Assembly (NCBI RefSeq): GCF_963975345.1
Contig: NZ_CAXBGE010000007.1
Coordinates: forward strand, 139,594-203,593
Length of the DNA stretch: 64,000 nt
Source: Maricaulis sp963975345
GTDB taxonomy: Bacteria > Pseudomonadota > Alphaproteobacteria > Caulobacterales > Maricaulaceae
Direction: 5' to 3'
The translations under genes were made by a program, and so were the position numbers. Every line of letters begins with the position of its first letter. Within the stretch, counting starts at the first letter, position 1. This document shows positions 60,529 through 64,000 of the stretch, one piece after another. The notes beneath the pieces are model-generated. The model did no database searches, was not told where the DNA came from, and was given only the letters and a program-made list of their open reading frames with translations.

Positions 60529-60974
60529 CAGCTTGCCCCCTGCGGAAAGGCAAAGGCCGCCACCATCCGCCTCTGCCACCAGTGCGACAGCGAGGTCTCG
60601 GCCACGGCGCGGCCCCAATAGGCGTGGATGATCCCGGTCGGACCCGAGACGATGGCGCAATGCTTGGCCGGGCCTTTCAGATCGGGCCGGAACAACAGCA
60701 CATCGCCCGGCTTCACGGCGCGAATATCGATCTCGACCAGATGCCGCATCGCCGCATCGAGCAGGGTTTCACTGCCGCAGCGCTCGGCCCAGTCCGGCGT
60801 ATAGGGCGGCGGCGCTTCCGGCTCCTCGCCATAGAGCGCCCGCCAGATGCCACGCACCAGCCCCAGACAGTCACACCCCGCACCGAGACAACTGCCCTGG
60901 TGACGATAAGGCGTGCCGATCCAGCGCCGCGCCTCGATCAGCACGCGGCTGCGCAATTTCATTGTCCGTTTCAC
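60528..60974 (-). CDS. GTA g14: NlpC/P60 cell-wall peptidase
   Basis: A 148-residue NlpC/P60 hydrolase of the phage-tail type: GTPYRHQGSCLGAGCDCLGLVRG, where C36 is the likely nucleophile, and H105 in PAKHCAIV completes the pair. It is thought to open the recipient peptidoglycan during DNA delivery. Its start overlaps g13 by ATGA and its stop shares a base with the g15 start (TGATG). Reading frame intact. Confidence 0.9.
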   Translation of the reverse strand: MKRTMKLRSRVLIEARRWIGTPYRHQGSCLGAGCDCLGLVRGIWRALYGEEPEAPPPYTPDWAERCGSETLLDAAMRHLVEIDIRAVKPGDVLLFRPDLKGPAKHCAIVSGPTGIIHAYWGRAVAETSLSHWWQRRMVAAFAFPQGAS

Positions 60975-61636
60975 GAGTTCAGTCCTCTCGACCCGCCATC
61001 GCGGATCGCTTCGCTGGCGGCTGAGGCCTGCAACACGTCATTGCCGACCATGTGCGGGAAGCCGCGGAAATTGATGATGTTGGCGAAGCGGGCGCGGCAG
61101 GTGGCAAAGCGCCGGTCGCAACCGCTGGCAAAGTCCGGGTGATCCGGCGAAACGCCGCAACGCGCATCGCCCAGCGACGCGTCGCAGCGCCGCGTAAACA
61201 CACGCCCCGTCACCCGCTCCAGCCGATGCGCCAGCCCCAGGAGCTCGGCCTCAAACCGCCCATCCCGCCGCCTCACCTCGCCCAGCTCGCCCACCGAGAC
61301 CAGCACGCGCAAATCCGTGTCCGTCCAGTCCACCCGCCAGCACTCGACCCGCGCCGCGCCCCAAAGCCCCGCCGCCAGATCCGCCTCGGTCAGCACGGCG
61401 TCATCCAGCGCCCCCGCGAGATCGGCCTGCGCCGGCGCCAGCCCCAGCGCCGCCTCAATATCGGCACCGCCAAAGCCACTGCCCGCGCGGTAGGTGTGCC
61501 CGTCGAAGACGAGGTCGCGATCATGATCGGTAAAGCCGAACACGGCGGTATCCGCGCGCGTCACGCTCCAGCACCAGGCATGGGTCGTCACGCCGGCATC
61601 GAGGGATGCCTGCATTGCAGGTGGGATGGAGAGCAT
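60971..61636 (-). CDS. GTA g13: hub protein (DUF2163)
   Basis: A 221-residue DUF2163 protein with the N-terminal family block TTHAWCWSVTRADTAVFGFTDHDRDLVFDG and a C-terminal module with cysteines (FTRRCDASLGDARCGV and CDRRFATCRARFANIINFRGFPHM), as in the BR0599-like part. In Rhodobacter GTA this forms the tail hub. About 260 bp, holding an inverted repeat, separate it from g12, which is unusual because all neighbours overlap. Confidence 0.9.
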   Translation of the reverse strand: MLSIPPAMQASLDAGVTTHAWCWSVTRADTAVFGFTDHDRDLVFDGHTYRAGSGFGGADIEAALGLAPAQADLAGALDDAVLTEADLAAGLWGAARVECWRVDWTDTDLRVLVSVGELGEVRRRDGRFEAELLGLAHRLERVTGRVFTRRCDASLGDARCGVSPDHPDFASGCDRRFATCRARFANIINFRGFPHMVGNDVLQASAASEAIRDGGSRGLNS

Positions 61637-61662
61637 GAGGTTAGACCTTCAATGGCCATTCC

Positions 61663-61853
61663 CTTGTCATCCCTGACGGATGCCCGGACGCGAAGCGATC
61701 CGGGCGGAGATCAGGGACCCAGACCCGGCATCGCTGATCCAGCTTGGTGAAGGGCAAAATTTCACCGCCAGCCTGCTGACGCTCCAAGCGTCGGGCGTCT
61801 GGGTCCCTGATCTGCGGCCCGATCAAGTCGGGCCATCCGTCAGGGATGACAAG
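61663..61853. repeat. Inverted repeat pair inserted between GTA g12 and g13
   Basis: Outer arms 61663-61682 and 61834-61853 are a perfect 20-bp inverted repeat (CTTGTCATCCC-type ends). Inner parts also match: AGATCAGGGACCCAGAC near 61708-61724 and its complement near 61797-61813. The whole is two ~60-bp REP-like units head to head around a ~70-bp centre. It interrupts an otherwise overlapping operon and would form a strong stem in the transcript. Confidence 0.8.
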
Positions 61854-61899
61854 AATTTGGTTTTGTTAGAGAAAATTCCGGAGAGAGAACGCGGGGCGG

Positions 61900-62523
61900 C
61901 TACAACTTCAATTCCACCAGCGGCACACTGGGCGCATCACCGGCCCCAACCGCATCCAGCGCGATATCCAGCCGGTCGGTGTCGAAGCGCACAGCGCAAT
62001 CAAAAGCGAAACCGGCGGTGATCTCGGCACCTTCAACAGGCGGCACCGCGAAGCTCACCAGCCCCGTAGCGTGATCAACGGCCACCGCCGCCGCCACCCC
62101 GTCGACCGCGACGGCCACGGTCTCGGCAACCGGCTTGGCAATCGTCCGCGTCCAGCTCTCACCGCCGCTGGCATAATGCTTCACCAGCTGGAACTCCGTC
62201 GCCACGCCATCGCCCGTCCCGATCAGCTGATCCAGCGCGCCCGGCACCTGTGACGGCGCACAAGACCGGTTATCAATCGGGTCGCGAAAGCGAAAACCGT
62301 GCAGCCGGCCACGCCGCGCCTCGAAGAAGGCGATCAGGGTGTGGAGGTCGTCGAGCGATTTGACGCCCGGGCCGGCATCCCAGTGGCGGACACTATCGGC
62401 CCAGGGCGAACTACGTTCCTCGCGGCCGGACAGGAGGGTGACGATTTCGGTGCGTCTTTGCGGGCCGCCGACTGCGCCGATGGCGACGGCGAAGGGGAAG
62501 CGGATATCGTGAAAAGCGGTCAT
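61900..62523 (-). CDS. GTA g12: distal tail protein (DUF2460)
   Basis: A 207-residue DUF2460 protein: FHDIRFPFAVAIGAVGGPQRRTEIVTL at the start, RRGRLHGFRFRDPIDNRS and LVSFAVPPVEGAEITAGFAFDCAVRFDTD near the end. It forms the distal tail ring in GTA particles. The start overlaps g11 by ATGA. Confidence 0.9.
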   Translation of the reverse strand: MTAFHDIRFPFAVAIGAVGGPQRRTEIVTLLSGREERSSPWADSVRHWDAGPGVKSLDDLHTLIAFFEARRGRLHGFRFRDPIDNRSCAPSQVPGALDQLIGTGDGVATEFQLVKHYASGGESWTRTIAKPVAETVAVAVDGVAAAVAVDHATGLVSFAVPPVEGAEITAGFAFDCAVRFDTDRLDIALDAVGAGDAPSVPLVELKL

Positions 62524-63035
62524 AGATGGCGGCTCCCTTTAGCCACGGCGCGGGCGATGGCGCGGGAGATCCGCGCCGGTGATTGCTCGGCAGTGCGTTG
62601 GTCGCTGCCCGGCCCCAGCGTGAGATTGACGGTGATATTCGGTGCACCGCCGCCGATGTTGCCAGCGCCCGGCGGCGTGAAGAGTTCCGGTCCGCGCTCG
62701 CCGACCAGATAGGCCCCGCCCGGCGTCACCGGCCCGCCATCAGCGCGGGCGCCGAAGAAGGGCATGTTGGAGATCGCCGATTGGATCGCGCCGGAGAGCG
62801 GCTTTTCGATCAATTGCTCTGCGGCGAGCCGCGCCATGTCGCGCAAAATGCTTTCCGTCAGCCGCGAGAAGCTCGTCTCGCCAGAGCGGGCGGCGCGCTC
62901 GAAGGCGTGCTCGATGCTCTCCCCGGTGCGCGCAAAAGCGGCCTCGATGGCTTGGCTGGCCCGCGTAGCGGGGCCATCGGCGAGCGCGTCCAGGGCTTGG
63001 CCGGCCTTGTCGGTCTGGTCATTGATATCGCTCAT
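62520..63035 (-). CDS. GTA g11: tail tape measure protein
   Basis: A 171-residue protein with a helical first half (AFARTGESIEHAFERAARSGETSFSRLTESILRDMARLAAEQL) and a C-terminal Gly-rich segment typical of tail tape-measure ends (GGPVTPGGAYLVGERGPELFTPPGAG, NITVNLTL). It is short, as in other GTAs, matching a short tail. Overlaps flank both ends. Confidence 0.88.
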   Translation of the reverse strand: MSDINDQTDKAGQALDALADGPATRASQAIEAAFARTGESIEHAFERAARSGETSFSRLTESILRDMARLAAEQLIEKPLSGAIQSAISNMPFFGARADGGPVTPGGAYLVGERGPELFTPPGAGNIGGGAPNITVNLTLGPGSDQRTAEQSPARISRAIARAVAKGSRHL

Positions 63036-63214
63036 GGGGTTTTGTCCGGATAATCAGCCATCAGGATTTGCAGCGCCCGGCGGCTCAGCGGCCGCGCATC
63101 GGCGGAGCCGACCACGGCGCGCCATTCGATCAGGCTCAGGCGCCAGAAGGCGGCCGGTGCTATCCCCAGCCGAGATGCGGCGCGCAGGGCGGCGGTCCAG
63201 TCGGGCCGGCTCAT
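63032..63214 (-). CDS. GTA g10.1: tail assembly chaperone (rcc01693-like, TIGR02216)
   Basis: A 60-residue protein, DWTAALRAASRLGIAPAAFWRLSLIEWRAV followed by LSRRALQILMADYPD, as in the small tail-assembly proteins of GTAs. It overlaps g10 and g11 by ATGA on both sides. Small size alone would make it doubtful; context and sequence make it secure. Confidence 0.87.
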   Translation of the reverse strand: MSRPDWTAALRAASRLGIAPAAFWRLSLIEWRAVVGSADARPLSRRALQILMADYPDKTP

Positions 63215-63474
63215 AGCGCCGTCTCGAAACAGGTCGAGATCGCCGCCGCAGCGGCGAGCGGATCAATCGGCGCCGCGCGCAATTGCGCCTCGGTGATGGT
63301 CGAGCCGCCGCCGCGCAGCAACACGCCCAGCACGGTCACCAGATTGCGGGCATCGACCCTCACCCCGTCCTCGAACAGCGCCTCGATCTCGGCCAGGGCG
63401 CCGAGGGTCAGGCATAAAGTGTGGGCGACGCCGCCGATATCGAGCGTGGTTTCGCCGCGTGCGCGATTGGCCAT
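63211..63474 (-). CDS. GTA g10: tail assembly chaperone
   Basis: An 87-residue GTA-family protein (RGETTLDIGGVAHTLCLTLGALAEIEALF, LLRGGGSTITEAQL). ATG 63474 shares a base with the g9 stop (TGATG), which fixes the start against an in-frame upstream extension. Confidence 0.87.
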   Translation of the reverse strand: MANRARGETTLDIGGVAHTLCLTLGALAEIEALFEDGVRVDARNLVTVLGVLLRGGGSTITEAQLRAAPIDPLAAAAAISTCFETAL

Positions 63475-63890
63475 CACAGCGCTCCAAAGCTCAAGGCGCC
63501 AGCCGAAGCCAGCGTCATCGACCAAGCCGCCTCGCCATCATGGCGTCCGGAATAATCCAGCGCCGCGACGAGAAACGCGCCCTCGATCGTGCCGAAATCC
63601 GGGATGATCAATTGCCAGTCCCGCGCCGCCTGGTCGAAGAAGGCCTGCCTGACCTGTGCATCGCTGGCAGCATCGACAAACACGCCGGCACCAGAGACCG
63701 AGCAGGTCTTCACCCCCGCCCCCGCCAGCAATTCGCGCCAGCCTTCCGGACTGTCCGCCGTTGTGACATCGATGCTGCGGGCATTGAGCGAGATGGTCTT
63801 CATCCGCAGACCAGCGGCCGCCGCAAAGCTCTGCGGATCGCCGCCATCGCCGATTTTCAGGAGAATGTCCTTGCCGGACTGGATGGTCAT
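63474..63890 (-). CDS. GTA g9: major tail protein (TP901-1 family)
   Basis: A 138-residue major tail tube protein: GKDILLKIGDGGDPQSFAAAAGLRMKTISLNARSIDVTTADSPEGWRELL is the conserved start, with IPDFGTIEGAFLVAALDYSGRHDGEAAWSMTLAS at the end. It forms the tail tube rings. GGAGG lies eight bases before ATG 63890. The upstream 110 bp hold no gene, so g8 would begin beyond the window. Confidence 0.92.
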   Translation of the reverse strand: MTIQSGKDILLKIGDGGDPQSFAAAAGLRMKTISLNARSIDVTTADSPEGWRELLAGAGVKTCSVSGAGVFVDAASDAQVRQAFFDQAARDWQLIIPDFGTIEGAFLVAALDYSGRHDGEAAWSMTLASAGALSFGAL

Positions 63891-63950
63891 GGGTTGGTCC
63901 TCCGGGGGTTGATTGGGAATTCAAAAAACTCAAAAACAAACACAAACACC

Positions 63951-63981
63951 TCTTCCCCCGGCCTTGTGCCGGGGCCTGCCG
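63951..63981. repeat. REP-like half element upstream of GTA g9
   Basis: The sequence TCTTCCCCCGG, a spacer, CCGGGGCCTGCCGG matches the left half of the element at 12840-12864. The window ends 19 bp later, so a partner copy may lie outside. Confidence 0.5.
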
Positions 63982-64000
63982 GAGCAGTGAGAGAAATCAC

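Noticed and set aside
56708..64000. Complete prophage
   Set aside because: Gene set and order are those of a GTA tail; no integrase, repressor, lysis or replication gene is visible in the window.

Overview
The window is 64 kb of high-GC, densely packed chromosomal DNA from an alphaproteobacterium. Several signs point to the Caulobacterales/Maricaulales side of the class (Caulobacter, Maricaulis and Hyphomonas relatives). These are CtrA-type TTAA-N7-TTAA boxes, class II DAHP synthase, a PleC/DivJ-like sensor kinase, a degP-response regulator-kinase-glnE string and a Rhodobacter-type gene transfer agent (GTA) tail cluster. The genus is inference; no rRNA is present.

Layout. 1-3.4 kb: the 3' part of tRNA-Cys, a DUF962 membrane protein, a possible CtrA-controlled small RNA, tRNA-Asn and a large MscS-type channel. 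3.4-9.9 kb: a SET-domain protein, an Atm1-like ABC exporter, a LysM protein, a LOG-family phosphoribohydrolase, and a hydrolase/membrane protein/XRE operon with repeated operators. 9.9-18.9 kb: gltX, a pentapeptide-repeat protein, a roughly 900-bp gene-free island full of palindromes, nadE, an oxidoreductase, an acetyltransferase, a medium-chain reductase and HU. 18.9-25.3 kb: a tightly coupled five-gene minus-strand operon, glmU-gabD-rpiA-gor-DAHP synthase. 25.3-34.5 kb: housekeeping genes (gph, tRNA-Val, an amino-acid dehydrogenase, a uracil-DNA glycosylase homologue, a nucleoside transporter, an aspartic protease, TauE, dusA). 34.6-39.5 kb: an EAL phosphodiesterase, a CheY-like regulator with an arginine-rich tail, and a PAS histidine kinase, preceded by a CtrA-like box. 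39.5-41.7 kb: an ECF sigma/anti-sigma/metal-sensor/EF-hand operon. 41.8-48.4 kb: degP, a two-component pair and glnE. 48.5-56.6 kb: a hydrolase-OsmC fusion, ccmE, a methyltransferase, an unknown helical protein, a PepSY/two-component operon, a DnaJ-like protein and a HicA-like/HTH pair. 56.7-64 kb: GTA tail genes g9 to g15 in order, with g15 frameshifted.

Genes likely to work together. Both OmpR-type two-component operons carry 11-bp-spaced direct repeats in the promoter of their first gene, which suggests autoregulation with an envelope partner (DegP in one, a PepSY protein in the other). The EAL/regulator/kinase group looks like a c-di-GMP and cell-cycle signalling unit. The sigma operon resembles cnr-type metal-sensing modules with an added calcium-binding protein. 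The GTA block is only the tail half; head and packaging genes would lie beyond position 64000.

The most unusual items are the HicA-like/HTH pair with a near-leaderless consensus promoter (56.3-56.7 kb), the frameshift in GTA g15, the perfect 27-bp inverted-repeat element touching the nadE stop codon, the paired 22-bp repeats flanking a -35 element in front of the hydrolase/XRE operon, and the CtrA box followed by a terminated RNA near 0.7 kb.
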